Position numbers and translations under genes: made by a program
Notes under the pieces: model-generated
Databases searched by the model: none
The model's input: only the letters and a program-made list of their open reading frames with translations
Told to the model about the DNA's origin: nothing
Shown: positions 18,762-27,236 of the stretch, piece after piece
Layout: every line of letters begins with the position of its first letter
How positions within the stretch are numbered: position 1 is the stretch's first letter
Source: Rhodoplanes sp.
Lineage (GTDB): Bacteria > Pseudomonadota > Alphaproteobacteria > Rhizobiales > Xanthobacteraceae
Assembly: GCF_013377085.1 (NCBI RefSeq)
Contig: NZ_JACAAX010000034.1
Coordinates: 1 to 64,000, forward strand
Direction of reading: 5' to 3'
Length of the DNA: 64,000 nucleotides

Positions 18762-19886
18762 ATGCTCTCGCGCCTGACCCGTACTGGAGTTTCGGCTCTC
18801 GTCACGACGTCGCTGATCGCCATGCCGGTCGTGACGGCGAATGCCTGCACGTCCGTGCTCCTGCCGGCCAAGGACGGCGGTTTCGTCTATGGGCGCACGC
18901 TCGAGTTCGGACTGCAGCTCGAGTCGCAGATCATCGTGGTGCCGCGCGGCATCACGGTGACGGGCACGGGCCCCGAGGGGGCCATCGGGCAGGGCGGCCT
19001 CGCCTGGACCACCAAATACGCGGCGACCGGCACCAACGCGCTCGGTCTCGCCATGATCCTCGACGGCGTCAACGAGCGTGGCCTGTCGGGCGGCCTGTTC
19101 AACTTCCCGGGCTATGCGGATTTCCAAAAGGTTCCACTTGGAAAAGGCGACCGTTCGATCGCCTCGTTCGAGATCCTGACCTGGATCCTGACGAGCTTCG
19201 CCACCGTGGAGGAGGTCAAGGCGGCCCTGCCGACCATCTATGTCTCGGCCGTCAAGGTGAAGACCTTCAACGACATGGTGCCGCCCATCCATGTCTCGGT
19301 GCACGACGCCTCCGGCAAGAGCCTGGTGATCGAGTACACCGACGGCGGCACGCTGCACATGTACGACAACCCCGCGCATGTGCTCACCAATGCACCCGAC
19401 TTTCCGTTCCACCTGAAAAACCTGTCGCAGTATCAGTACGTCACGGCCAACGTGCTGCCGCCCCTCAAGGTCGGCACCGTCGGGCTGAGCGCGGCGAGTT
19501 CGGGCGACGGCATGAACGGGCTGCCCGGCGGCTTCCTCGCGCCGGCCCGCTTCGTGCGCGCCTTCTTTGCCCAGGCGAACGCGCCCGTGCCGGCGACGTC
19601 GGCCGAAGCCGTCGGCCTGAGCTTCCACATCATGAACGCCTTCGATCTGCCGCCCGGCTCGATCGGCACGTCGGCGAGCGCCGGCGGCGAGGGCGGCGGC
19701 GTCAGCGGCTACGAGACCACCGAGTGGATCGCCGCCTCGGACATGAAGAACCTGCGCTACTACGTGCGGACCTACGAGAATCCCACCATCCAGGTCATCG
19801 ATCTCGCGAAGGCGGCGAAGGACCTCAAGGCGATCAAGTACATTCCGCTCGACCGGAAGCCGACCATGAAGGAGCTGACGCCGTGA
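18762..19886 (+). CDS. Choloylglycine hydrolase / penicillin V acylase family Ntn-hydrolase
   Basis: 374 residues from ATG 18762. Residues 1-28 are a signal peptide ending VTANA; cutting there would expose Cys29 as the N-terminal nucleophile, exactly as this family needs (CTSVLLPAKDGGFVYGRTLEFG, with the conserved arginine in GRTLEF). Further family segments: EGAIGQGGLAWTTKY, AMILDGVNERGLSGGLFNFPG, GKSLVIEYTDGG and the Asn-Pro loop MYDNPAHVLTNAPDF. These enzymes cut linear amides (bile salts, penicillin V, N-acyl homoserine lactones). In a free-living phototroph an acyl-homoserine lactone or another N-acyl amide is the likelier substrate; this is inference. Exported, so it acts in the periplasm. 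Confidence 0.92.
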   Translation: MLSRLTRTGVSALVTTSLIAMPVVTANACTSVLLPAKDGGFVYGRTLEFGLQLESQIIVVPRGITVTGTGPEGAIGQGGLAWTTKYAATGTNALGLAMILDGVNERGLSGGLFNFPGYADFQKVPLGKGDRSIASFEILTWILTSFATVEEVKAALPTIYVSAVKVKTFNDMVPPIHVSVHDASGKSLVIEYTDGGTLHMYDNPAHVLTNAPDFPFHLKNLSQYQYVTANVLPPLKVGTVGLSAASSGDGMNGLPGGFLAPARFVRAFFAQANAPVPATSAEAVGLSFHIMNAFDLPPGSIGTSASAGGEGGGVSGYETTEWIAASDMKNLRYYVRTYENPTIQVIDLAKAAKDLKAIKYIPLDRKPTMKELTP

Positions 19887-19920
19887 GGCGCAGCTGATTC
19901 AATCGTTTGATCAGGTGCAG

Positions 19921-19972
19921 GTCGTTCCGGGGCGCGGGCGTCAGCCCGCGAACCCGGAATCCAGCCGGAACA
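19921..19972. repeat. Partial palindromic repeat, ATTCCGGGGCGC family
   Basis: GTTCCGGGGCGCGGGCGTCAG then CCCGCGAACCCGGAATCCAG: the left half of the element seen complete at 22506-22645. Confidence 0.8.
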
Positions 19973-20068
19973 TTCGGAGCGTGTCGCTGGATTTCGACTT
20001 CGCACGGGAGCCTGCACTCGCACGGCGCGAGCGCCGATCCGGCCGAGACTGTCCTCGCCGCGTCCGCT

Positions 20069-20539
20069 TCACCACCAGCGGTGCGGCCAGTCGTAGCGCC
20101 TGACCGTGAGATGCCAGACGAACGCGAAGGCCGCGAGCAGCACGGCGCCGGCGCCGACCGGCACCAGCAGAAAGGTCCACGACAGATTGTTGGCGACCAC
20201 CAGCAGCGGGTCGATGCCGGCCGGCGGATGGAACGTGTCGGTGACCTGCATGGCGACGATGGCGAGCCCGACCGCCAGGGCCGCGGCCCACGGGCCAGGG
20301 CCGGCGACGGTCAGCACCGCGAAGCCGACCAGGGTCGACACCAGATGACCGCCGACCAGCGCACGCGGCTGCGCCGGAGCGGCATCCGGCGAGCCCATCA
20401 CCAGCACGATCGAGGTGGCGAACGGCACGGCGAACAGCGGGAAGGCGGCGCTGGCCGCGAACGCCTCCATCAGGCCGATGGCGACGGCGCCGCCGGCGGC
20501 GCCGGCCAGCATCGCCAGGATGGTCGGCTTGTCGGTCAT
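20069..20539 (-). CDS. HPP-family membrane protein
   Basis: 156 residues from ATG 20537-20539. It has four hydrophobic segments (about residues 8-30, 36-52, 60-100 with a break, and 128-148) and the diagnostic motif DTFHPPAGIDPLLVV near residues 103-117. A second family feature is PDAAPAQPRALVGGHLVS, with the Gly-His pair. HPP proteins are integral membrane proteins; a chloroplast member transports nitrite, but the substrate of most bacterial ones is unknown. It is single, convergent with nothing, and 215 bases from the GST gene on the opposite strand. Confidence 0.87.
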   Translation of the reverse strand: MTDKPTILAMLAGAAGGAVAIGLMEAFAASAAFPLFAVPFATSIVLVMGSPDAAPAQPRALVGGHLVSTLVGFAVLTVAGPGPWAAALAVGLAIVAMQVTDTFHPPAGIDPLLVVANNLSWTFLLVPVGAGAVLLAAFAFVWHLTVRRYDWPHRWW

Positions 20540-20754
20540 GCCCCCGGTCCTCGACTCTCGCCCGAACGTCGTCAGTCGGGCATGGTTGGGCCTTAGCACG
20601 AAGCATGCCGCTCCACGAGGCGGCCGGCCGTGATGCCGCAATGCCGCAGGCGCACGCGGGTGCCGAATTCCGGCGGTCGAGACGCCGCCACGATCATCGG
20701 CTAGACAGTCCGGGCGAATGCCGCAGACGCGGCCCTCCACCCCGAAGAGGCCCC

Positions 20755-21375
20755 ATGGCGCTGACGCTCTATCACATCGTTCCGTCGCGTTCCTCGATCG
20801 TCCGCTGGATGCTCGAGGAGATCGGCGAGCCCTACGATCTCCACGTGCTGGACTCGTCGAAAGGCGAGAACCGCTCGCCCGACTACCTCGCCGTCAATCC
20901 GATGGGCAAGGTGCCGGCGCTCGACCACGACGGCGTGGTGATCACCGAGACGTCGGCGATCTGCTGCTATCTGGCCGATGCGTTTCCCAAGGCCGGCCTC
21001 GCGCCGGCGATCGGCGACAAGCGGCGCGGGCCGTACCTCAAATGGCTGTTCTTCGGGCCGAGCTGCATCGAGCCGGCCATCATGGACCGCGCCTACAAGC
21101 GGGCCCAGGAGGCGCCGCGCGCCGCGCTCGGCTACGGCGACTTCGACACCGTGATGGACGTGGTGTCGGCTGCCGTGAGGACGGGACCTTATCTGCTCGG
21201 CGACCAGTTCACGGCGGCCGACGTCGTCATCGGATCGAACCTGCGCTGGGGCATGATGTTCAAGCTGATGCCCGATCGCCCCGAGTTCGTCGCCTACGTG
21301 GAGCGGCTGAACGCCCGCCCGGCGCTGCAGCGTGCCACCGGGCTCGACGCCGAGCTGAAAGCAAAGGTCGGTTGA
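20755..21375 (+). CDS. Glutathione S-transferase family protein
   Basis: 206 residues, ATG 20755. The N-terminal thioredoxin-like domain (about 1-78) starts LTLYHIVPSRSSIVRWMLEE, with the catalytic Ser position in the SRSS loop, and has the cis-Pro motif GKVPALDHDGVVITETSAIC. The helical C-terminal domain (about 90-200) contains LLGDQFTAADVVIGSNL, the typical N-capping box of GSTs. It would conjugate or isomerise electrophiles with glutathione in the cytoplasm. The next gene starts 37 bases after its stop, so they may be co-transcribed. Confidence 0.92.
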   Translation: MALTLYHIVPSRSSIVRWMLEEIGEPYDLHVLDSSKGENRSPDYLAVNPMGKVPALDHDGVVITETSAICCYLADAFPKAGLAPAIGDKRRGPYLKWLFFGPSCIEPAIMDRAYKRAQEAPRAALGYGDFDTVMDVVSAAVRTGPYLLGDQFTAADVVIGSNLRWGMMFKLMPDRPEFVAYVERLNARPALQRATGLDAELKAKVG

Positions 21376-21412
21376 GGGCGAAGCGACCCGCGCCGGCCGG
21401 GTGGAGATCGCC

Positions 21413-22495
21413 ATGGACGCGCTGACGCCGCCGAACCAGCCGACCGTGCCGGTCGTGGATCTGCGCCAGGGCGGACCGCTGCGCCACGCCACCCTCGATC
21501 CCGGCCGGGCGCGGGCGCTGCGCGACGACTGCCTCGCCTTCTTCCCGGCCGGCGTGTCGCTGCTGATGCCGGCCGGCGACGCGCTCACGCGCCGCTGGCT
21601 GCTGCGCTCGTCCTCGCCTTATGCCGACGAGATCGCCGCGATCGCGACCGCGCTCGGCTTCTCCGGCGTGTGGGTGCTCAACGGCTCCTATCAATGGTCC
21701 TGCACGACGCTCGCCCGCGACGAGGACGGGGCGCCGTGGCTCGCCCGCACGCTCGACTGGCCGTTCGCCGGGCTCGGCCGCCACGTCACGGTGGCGCGCC
21801 TCGCTGGACCGGCCGGCGACTTCTTCAGCGCCACCTGGCCGGGATTCGTCGGCGTGCTCACCGCGATGGCGCCGGGGCGCTTCGCCGCCTCGATCAACCA
21901 GGCGCCGATGCGCCGGCGCACCCGGCATCCCTGGCTGCGGCTGTGGGACATGGCGGCGAATGCGCTCGCCGCCTGGCGGACGCGCCACACGCCGCCCGAC
22001 CATCTGCTGCGCCTCGCCTTCGAGACCTGCCCGGACTACGCCGCCGCCAAGGCGATGCTGGAGAGGACGCCGCTGGCCCGGCCCGTGATCTACGCGCTGG
22101 TCGGTTGCGCGCCTGGCGAACGCTGCGTCATCGAGCGCACCGAGACGGACGCGGCGGTGCGCACCGACGACACCACGGCGGCGAACGACTGGCTGCCGGG
22201 CCGGCTCGCCTGGGAGGCCCGCATGCCTGCCTTCGAACTGCTGACGCGCTCGTTCGACGACGCGGCCGCGGCGAGCCGCAGCCGTCAGGATCTGCTCGCG
22301 GCGTTCGACGGGCCGGTGTCGCAAAACTTCGACTGGGTGGTGCCGCCGGTGCTCAATCCCTATACGCGGCTCGCCGTGGCAATGTCGCCCGCCGCGGGCG
22401 TGCTGCGCGTCGTCGGCTGGGAGGCGGACGAGCGCGGATCGCTGCCGCGGCCCGTCACGGCGGTGTGCGAGGTCATCGCTGCAGAGGCGGCATAA
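21413..22495 (+). CDS. Ntn-hydrolase-like protein resembling acid ceramidase / C45 acyltransferases
   Basis: 360 residues from ATG 21413 (GGAG six bases upstream; an in-frame GTG at 21401 would add four residues). The region WSCTTLARDEDGAPWLARTL (Cys97, Arg near 113) followed by DWPF matches the nucleophile region of acid ceramidase, N-acylethanolamine amidase and choloylglycine-hydrolase enzymes ('CTS...GR.LDW'). By analogy, self-cleavage before Cys97 would remove a propeptide and free the nucleophile. A later segment PVIYALVGCAPGERCVIER is also family-like. No signal peptide is seen, so it should act in the cytoplasm. The assignment rests on motif resemblance only; substrate unknown. It shares its neighbourhood with a GST and, 1.5 kb away, a second Ntn enzyme. 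Confidence 0.65.
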   Translation: MDALTPPNQPTVPVVDLRQGGPLRHATLDPGRARALRDDCLAFFPAGVSLLMPAGDALTRRWLLRSSSPYADEIAAIATALGFSGVWVLNGSYQWSCTTLARDEDGAPWLARTLDWPFAGLGRHVTVARLAGPAGDFFSATWPGFVGVLTAMAPGRFAASINQAPMRRRTRHPWLRLWDMAANALAAWRTRHTPPDHLLRLAFETCPDYAAAKAMLERTPLARPVIYALVGCAPGERCVIERTETDAAVRTDDTTAANDWLPGRLAWEARMPAFELLTRSFDDAAAASRSRQDLLAAFDGPVSQNFDWVVPPVLNPYTRLAVAMSPAAGVLRVVGWEADERGSLPRPVTAVCEVIAAEAA

Positions 22496-22505
22496 GATTT
22501 CGCTC

Positions 22506-22645
22506 CGTCATTCCGGGGCGCGGACGAAGTCCGCGAGCCCGGAATCCATACGCACAGACAGGGGATATGGATTCCGGGCTCGCCGCGGAGCCTGTCATCG
22601 GGCGGCGCGAAGCGCCGGCCCGGTGGCGGCGCCCCGGAATGACGA
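22506..22645. repeat. Complete palindromic repeat, ATTCCGGGGCGC family
   Basis: The ends CGTCATTCCGGGGCGC and GCGCCCCGGAATGACG are perfect inverted repeats. Inside are GCGGACGAAGTCCGC, CCCGGAATCCATACG and ATGGATTCCGGG (a second nested inverted pair) and GGCGCGAAGCGCC. It lies between the stop of the Ntn-like gene and the convergent HAD gene, where it could act as a two-way transcription end. Confidence 0.9.
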
Positions 22646-22672
22646 AAGAGAAGCGATGCTTGGGCGGCGTCT

Positions 22673-23299
22673 TCACTCCAGCGCCCCGACGATCTCCTCC
22701 ATCCTCTCGAACACCAGGTCCGGCTTTTTCGCCCGGAGTGCCGTGGCATCCGCATAGCCCCAGGCGACCGCGCCGCAGGCGATGCCGACCGTGCGGGCCG
22801 CCTCGATGTCGCGGACCTCGTCGCCGATGGCGATGGCCTCCGACGCCGGCACACAGGCCCGGCGCAGCACCGCGCGGAATTTCGGCGGCTTGCCGAACAG
22901 CGAGGCGCCGCAGCCGAAGTGGGCGATCAGCTTCGCGTTTGCCGGCCCGAGGGCGCGGCGCACGTTCGCCTCGGTGTCCGACGACACCACCGCGAGCACG
23001 GCGCCGCGGGCGAACAGCGTCGCCAGCAGGGCGTCGACGCCGGGAAAGAGCGGGATCTGGTCGAGGTCCTGCGTTTTGAGCGCCCGCATGTGGCGGACGA
23101 TCAGCGGCAGCTTCCAGCGCGGCACCGCGAGGCGCTCGAGGATCTCGGCGGCGCCCGCATTGCGCATGGCCACCACCTCGTCGGGCGCCGTGCGGCGGAA
23201 GCCGAACCGGTCGGCGACGCCGTTGAGCACCGCCAAGAACCACGGGAAGCTGTCGGCGAGCGTGCCGTCGATGTCGAAGATGACCAGCCGGTATTTCAT
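22673..23299 (-). CDS. HAD-superfamily phosphatase (phosphoglycolate-phosphatase-like)
   Basis: 208 residues. HAD motif I FDIDGTLADS (residues 8-17), motif II VVSSDTEANVRRAL (about 103-116), a lysine in SLFGKPPKFRAVLRR (motif III, about 135-149), and motif IV GDEVRDIEAARTVGI (about 157-171) are all present, with a helical cap between motifs I and II. The pattern GDEVRDIEAA is typical of the phosphoglycolate phosphatase Gph branch. Substrate not determined. Its start is 48 bases after the stop of the radical SAM gene, with which it may form an operon. Confidence 0.88.
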   Translation of the reverse strand: MKYRLVIFDIDGTLADSFPWFLAVLNGVADRFGFRRTAPDEVVAMRNAGAAEILERLAVPRWKLPLIVRHMRALKTQDLDQIPLFPGVDALLATLFARGAVLAVVSSDTEANVRRALGPANAKLIAHFGCGASLFGKPPKFRAVLRRACVPASEAIAIGDEVRDIEAARTVGIACGAVAWGYADATALRAKKPDLVFERMEEIVGALE

Positions 23300-23347
23300 G
23301 CTCGGAGTTCTGGTCGCGTCGGCCGGCGTCGTCCAGCTCCCAAACTC

Positions 23348-25123
23348 TCAGCGCGCCGCGCCGGCCGTCAGTGCGGCGACCTTGCGGACATGCGCGACGG
23401 CGGCCTGCGCGCCGGATGTCTTGGTGAGCAGGTCGGAGCTCTCCTCGTCGTCCGGCACCGCCGTGATGGCCTGGTCCGTGTACGTCTTGGCCGTCGCGCT
23501 GCGGGAGATCATCGTCGCCACCACGGTCCAGCGGACGATGGCGCCGATCAGCCGGGCCTGGCGACCGATGGTGCCGAGCACGAAGGCGGGCCAGAAGCGC
23601 CAGGCCGGCACGCGCGGCAGGCCCGGCCGCCGCTCGGTCGGGTGCTTGAGTCGCAACAGGCCGCCCTGCAACGGGTGCACGTTGTCGAGCCGCACCGCCA
23701 TGGCGAACATGATCAGGATCTTGACCAGGCTGCCCACCGGGCCGCCGGTCGCCGCGGTGCGGCGCAGCAGCGTCGCCATGTGGGCCGGCGTGTAATAGAG
23801 GGTCCACGCCTCGCGGTAGATCGCCTCCCATTCGGCGCGGCTCATCTTGCCGTGGGCCGTGCAGACATGCTCGGTGTCGTAGGCGTTGAGGTCCGGTTCC
23901 ATCGCGGTGCCGGCGCGCCACAGCACCTGGTGATCCTCGGAGCCGGGCAGGGGCGTCAGGCAGAAGAACTCCAGGATGTCGAGCGGCAGTTCGTTCTGGA
24001 TGATGGCGATGTCGCGCCTGATGCTCTCCGGCGTGTCGGCCGGGAAGCCGAGGATGTAGCCGGCCAGCGTCAGGATCCCCTCCGTCTTCCAGGCCAGCAG
24101 CATCTTGCGGTATTCGGTGATCTTGTTCTGCCGCTTCTTGGCGCCGGCGAGATTGTCCGGATTGATGTTCTCCAGCCCGATGAACACCCGCGTCACGCCG
24201 GCCCGCTTCGCCTTGACGATGAAGTTCGGGATCTTGTGGCAGAGCGTGTCGACCTGGATCATCAGGCCGAGCGGAATGTTCTCGCACTCGCGCAGCGCGA
24301 TCAGCCGGTCGAAGATGTCTTCCCAGGCCTTGTTGCGGGCGAAGTTGTCGTCGGTGATGAAGAACTTGCAGATGCCCTGCGCCCAGTTCATCCGGACGAT
24401 CCGCTCGATGTCGTCGGCGGTGCGGAAGCGCGAGGTGCGGCCCTGCACGTTGATGATCGTGCAGAAGGAGCACTGGTAGGGGCAGCCGCGGCCGGCGTCG
24501 AAGCTGGTGGAGAGGCCGAGCGTGCGGCTGACCGACTCGCGCGGCAGCAGCGGCACCGGCGTACCGGCCATGTCGGGCAGGTCGTCCATGTACGTGTAGA
24601 GCGGCGCGAGGCGGCCGTCGGCGGCGTCGCGCAGCACCGTGTCGAGGCGGCCCTCGGCTTCGCCGGCGAACATCGACAGGCCGATGTCGCGGCAGGCATC
24701 GAGCCCGACCGCGTGACCGTCGAGCATCGCCAGGCTGCCGGACACGTGGAACCCGCCGATCATCATCGGGACACCGGCGGCGCGCAGCGGCCGGGCGATG
24801 TCGAGCGCGCGCGGGAACTGGTTCGACTGCACGCCGACCAGCGCGACCAGGCCGAAATTGCCGTTCTGGGCGAACCGGGCGATCAGCTTCGCGATGTCGA
24901 TGCGCGTATTGGTCTCGTCCACCGCCTCGATATCGACGCCGATTCCGGGGCCCAGCACCTCGCGTGCGGCGCAATCGGCGGCGATGCCGTACATGGCGGC
25001 GAGCGTGTTGGACGGGATCGTCGCCCGCCACCAGCGGATCACATAGCCGTCGTCGTCGTAATGCGACGGCTTGATCAGCACGAGGAGAAACCGTCGAGGG
25101 TCGTGGACGGGGTAGCTCGGCAC
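23348..25123 (-). CDS. B12-binding-domain radical SAM protein
   Basis: 591 residues, GTG start. Residues about 40-190 form a cobalamin-binding-like domain (ALVGVQSNQFPRALDIARPL, MMIGGFHVSG). The radical SAM core begins at DAGRGCPYQCSFCTI (about residues 209-223), giving the CxxxCxxC [4Fe-4S] site, followed by ITDDNFARNKAW, FIGLENINPDNL and LTLAGYILGFPADT. The C-terminal 150 residues include helical, partly hydrophobic segments. Proteins of this layout modify lipids, tetrapyrroles or small molecules; the exact reaction is unknown. It is close in layout to methylthiotransferase/BchE-type proteins but lacks evidence for that role. It precedes a HAD phosphatase by 48 bases. Confidence 0.85.
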   Translation of the reverse strand: MPSYPVHDPRRFLLVLIKPSHYDDDGYVIRWWRATIPSNTLAAMYGIAADCAAREVLGPGIGVDIEAVDETNTRIDIAKLIARFAQNGNFGLVALVGVQSNQFPRALDIARPLRAAGVPMMIGGFHVSGSLAMLDGHAVGLDACRDIGLSMFAGEAEGRLDTVLRDAADGRLAPLYTYMDDLPDMAGTPVPLLPRESVSRTLGLSTSFDAGRGCPYQCSFCTIINVQGRTSRFRTADDIERIVRMNWAQGICKFFITDDNFARNKAWEDIFDRLIALRECENIPLGLMIQVDTLCHKIPNFIVKAKRAGVTRVFIGLENINPDNLAGAKKRQNKITEYRKMLLAWKTEGILTLAGYILGFPADTPESIRRDIAIIQNELPLDILEFFCLTPLPGSEDHQVLWRAGTAMEPDLNAYDTEHVCTAHGKMSRAEWEAIYREAWTLYYTPAHMATLLRRTAATGGPVGSLVKILIMFAMAVRLDNVHPLQGGLLRLKHPTERRPGLPRVPAWRFWPAFVLGTIGRQARLIGAIVRWTVVATMISRSATAKTYTDQAITAVPDDEESSDLLTKTSGAQAAVAHVRKVAALTAGAAR

Positions 25124-25232
25124 GCTTTTCTCCGGAATTGTTCGTGCCTAGGCCTATCATGACCCTGGCCTTGGAGCACGTTGTTTCGGCGGGCCGGTCC
25201 AAACGAGCCGGTGGGCCTTTTATGTCGCGACG

Positions 25233-25994
25233 TTACTGGTCGAGGCTCTTGAGGAACTCGCCGGGCGTCTGGCCGAATTGGCGCTTGTAGGCGGCGATGA
25301 AGGCGGACAGCGAATCGTAGCCGCAATCGAACGCCGTCTGGGTGACGTTGCGGCTTTCCTCGAGCGATTCGATCGAGATCATCAGCTTGAGCCGCACCCG
25401 CCAGTCGCGGAACGAGATGCCGGTTTCGCGCAGGAACACCCGCGCCATGGTGCGCTCCGACATGCCGGTCGCCTTGGCGATGGCGCCGACCGAGCGGTGG
25501 TCGTCGGGATGGCGCAACAGCTCCGCGCAGGTGTCGAGGAGGGTCGGGCTGGTCGGCATCGGCAGCGAGAAGCTCGCCTCGGGCAGCATCACGAGCTGGT
25601 CGAGAAACACCTGGGCGAGGCGCCCGTCCGGCCCGTCCTCGTCGTATTCTACCGGCAGCGCGGCGACGACCCGGATCAGCTCGCGCATGAAGGGCGTCAC
25701 GTCGAGCACCCGGCAAGCATCCGACGTCCAGGCGACGCGGCCCGGGTCGATGAAGAAGTTGCGCCGCTCGGTGCGAACCGAGGTGATCACCTCGTGCTCG
25801 ATCCCGGGGGGAATCCACACGGCCCATTGCGGCGGCGCCAGGAACGTGCCGTGCAGGGTCCGCACCATCAGCACGCCCTTGCTCGCATAGGTGAGCTGAC
25901 CCCACGGATGGACGTGCCACGGCTTCCGGGCGCCGCCGGGCAGCGTCTTCACGCGGGCGTAGACGGGTCTCGGCAGGCCCTCCACGGACGACAC
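25233..25994 (-). CDS. AraC-family transcriptional regulator
   Basis: 253 residues, GTG start at 25992-25994. N-terminal cupin sensor (about 10-120: KPWHVHPWGQLTYASKGVLM, WIPPGIEHEV). C-terminal double helix-turn-helix (about 150-250): SVGAIAKATGMSERTMARVF in the first, and the signature AFDCGYDSLSAFIAAYKRQFG TPGEF region in the second. It is transcribed away from the dehydrogenase-aldolase-kinase-permease operon that starts 144 bases to the right, so it is the probable regulator of that operon, responding to its substrate or an intermediate. Confidence 0.9.
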   Translation of the reverse strand: MSSVEGLPRPVYARVKTLPGGARKPWHVHPWGQLTYASKGVLMVRTLHGTFLAPPQWAVWIPPGIEHEVITSVRTERRNFFIDPGRVAWTSDACRVLDVTPFMRELIRVVAALPVEYDEDGPDGRLAQVFLDQLVMLPEASFSLPMPTSPTLLDTCAELLRHPDDHRSVGAIAKATGMSERTMARVFLRETGISFRDWRVRLKLMISIESLEESRNVTQTAFDCGYDSLSAFIAAYKRQFGQTPGEFLKSLDQ

Positions 25995-26138
25995 CTCTGT
26001 CCGGACGAATACGGTGTGGCGGATCGACGATACCGAATGGCGGGTCGCGGTTAGCTCGGCGTATCGCGCCGGGACTATTGTTTCAAGTGAGGGAAGTTCT
26101 TAGCCCGTCCGGTTCCCGGTTGCGAGAGGGACGATCCA

Positions 26139-27236
26139 ATGTCACGCAAATTCAAAGCCTTAGTTCTCGGCGACGCGATGATCCGCGGCGACGCATTCGC
26201 GGTGTCCGCAAAGCAGATTCTCGGCGATCACCTGAGCGACCTCGCGGTCGGCGAGTGGGAGAGCGACGCCGGCAAGTTGCAGGCCCGCCGACTGGCGGTC
26301 GAGAAGCAGGGTCCGGAGATCGAGATCGTCGATCCGCTGATCGAAACGCAGGGGCGCGACGCCGCCCTGCTGGCCGGCCTGTTCGTGCCGATCTCGTCCA
26401 AGGTCATGGACGCGATGCCGAACCTGCGCATCGCCGGCGTCGCCCGCGCCGGCGTCGAGAACGTCAACGTCAAGGCGGCGACCGAGCGCGGCGTGCTCGT
26501 CTTCAACGTGATGGGCCGCAATGCGGAGGCGGTCTCCGACTTCGCGGTCGGCCTGATTCTGGCCGAGTGCCGCAACATCGCCCGCTCACATATGGGCATC
26601 AAGAACGGCGAGTGGCGCAAGAAGTTCGTGAATTCCGAATGGACCCCCGAGCTGAAGGGCAAGACCGTCGGCCTGGTCGGCTTCGGCTTCATCGGCAGCC
26701 TGGTCGCCCAGAAGCTGTCCGGCTTCGGCGTGAAGCTTCTGGTGCACGACACCTGGGTCGATCCGAGCGTGATCACGGCGGCGGGCGGCAGGTCGGTGGA
26801 CAAGGAGACGTTGTTCCGCGAAAGCGACTTCATCTCCCTGCACGCCCGCCTGCTGCCCGGCGGTGCCAAGCTGGTCGGCGCGGCCGAGTTCGCGCTGATG
26901 AAGCCGACCGCCTATCTGATCAACACGGCCCGCGCCGGCCTGGTCGACGAGACGGCCCTGATCGCCGCCCTCAAGACCAACAAGATCGCCGGCGCCGGCC
27001 TCGACGTGCACTCCTCCGAGCCGATCGCGCCCGGTAGCGAAATTCTCACGCTCGACAACGTCACCCTGACCAGCCACATCGCCGGCACCACCCGCGAGGC
27101 GCTGACCCGCTCGCCCGACCTCTTGTTCGGCGACATCGCCAAGCTGTTCACCGGCGGCACGCCGAACGGCATCGCCAATCCCGAGGTGCTGAAGGATCCG
27201 CGCTTCACCGCATGGCTCGCGGAGGTCAAGTCATGA
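26139..27236 (+). CDS. D-2-hydroxyacid dehydrogenase (SerA-like)
   Basis: 365 residues, ATG 26139 with GAGAGGG upstream. The NAD-binding core has GLVGFGFIGSLVAQKL (about residues 185-200) and the acidic residue after it (LLVHDTWVD). Catalytic residues are visible: Arg in INTARAGLVDETAL, Glu in HSSEPIAPG and His in LTSHIAGTTREAL. Substrate side includes VARAGVENVNVKAA. It resembles phosphoglycerate/2-hydroxyacid dehydrogenases, but the company (aldolase, FGGY kinase, GntP permease, AraC regulator) points to catabolism of a sugar acid and not serine synthesis. Its stop overlaps the ATG of the aldolase (ATGA), so the two are translationally coupled. Confidence 0.9.
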   Translation: MSRKFKALVLGDAMIRGDAFAVSAKQILGDHLSDLAVGEWESDAGKLQARRLAVEKQGPEIEIVDPLIETQGRDAALLAGLFVPISSKVMDAMPNLRIAGVARAGVENVNVKAATERGVLVFNVMGRNAEAVSDFAVGLILAECRNIARSHMGIKNGEWRKKFVNSEWTPELKGKTVGLVGFGFIGSLVAQKLSGFGVKLLVHDTWVDPSVITAAGGRSVDKETLFRESDFISLHARLLPGGAKLVGAAEFALMKPTAYLINTARAGLVDETALIAALKTNKIAGAGLDVHSSEPIAPGSEILTLDNVTLTSHIAGTTREALTRSPDLLFGDIAKLFTGGTPNGIANPEVLKDPRFTAWLAEVKS

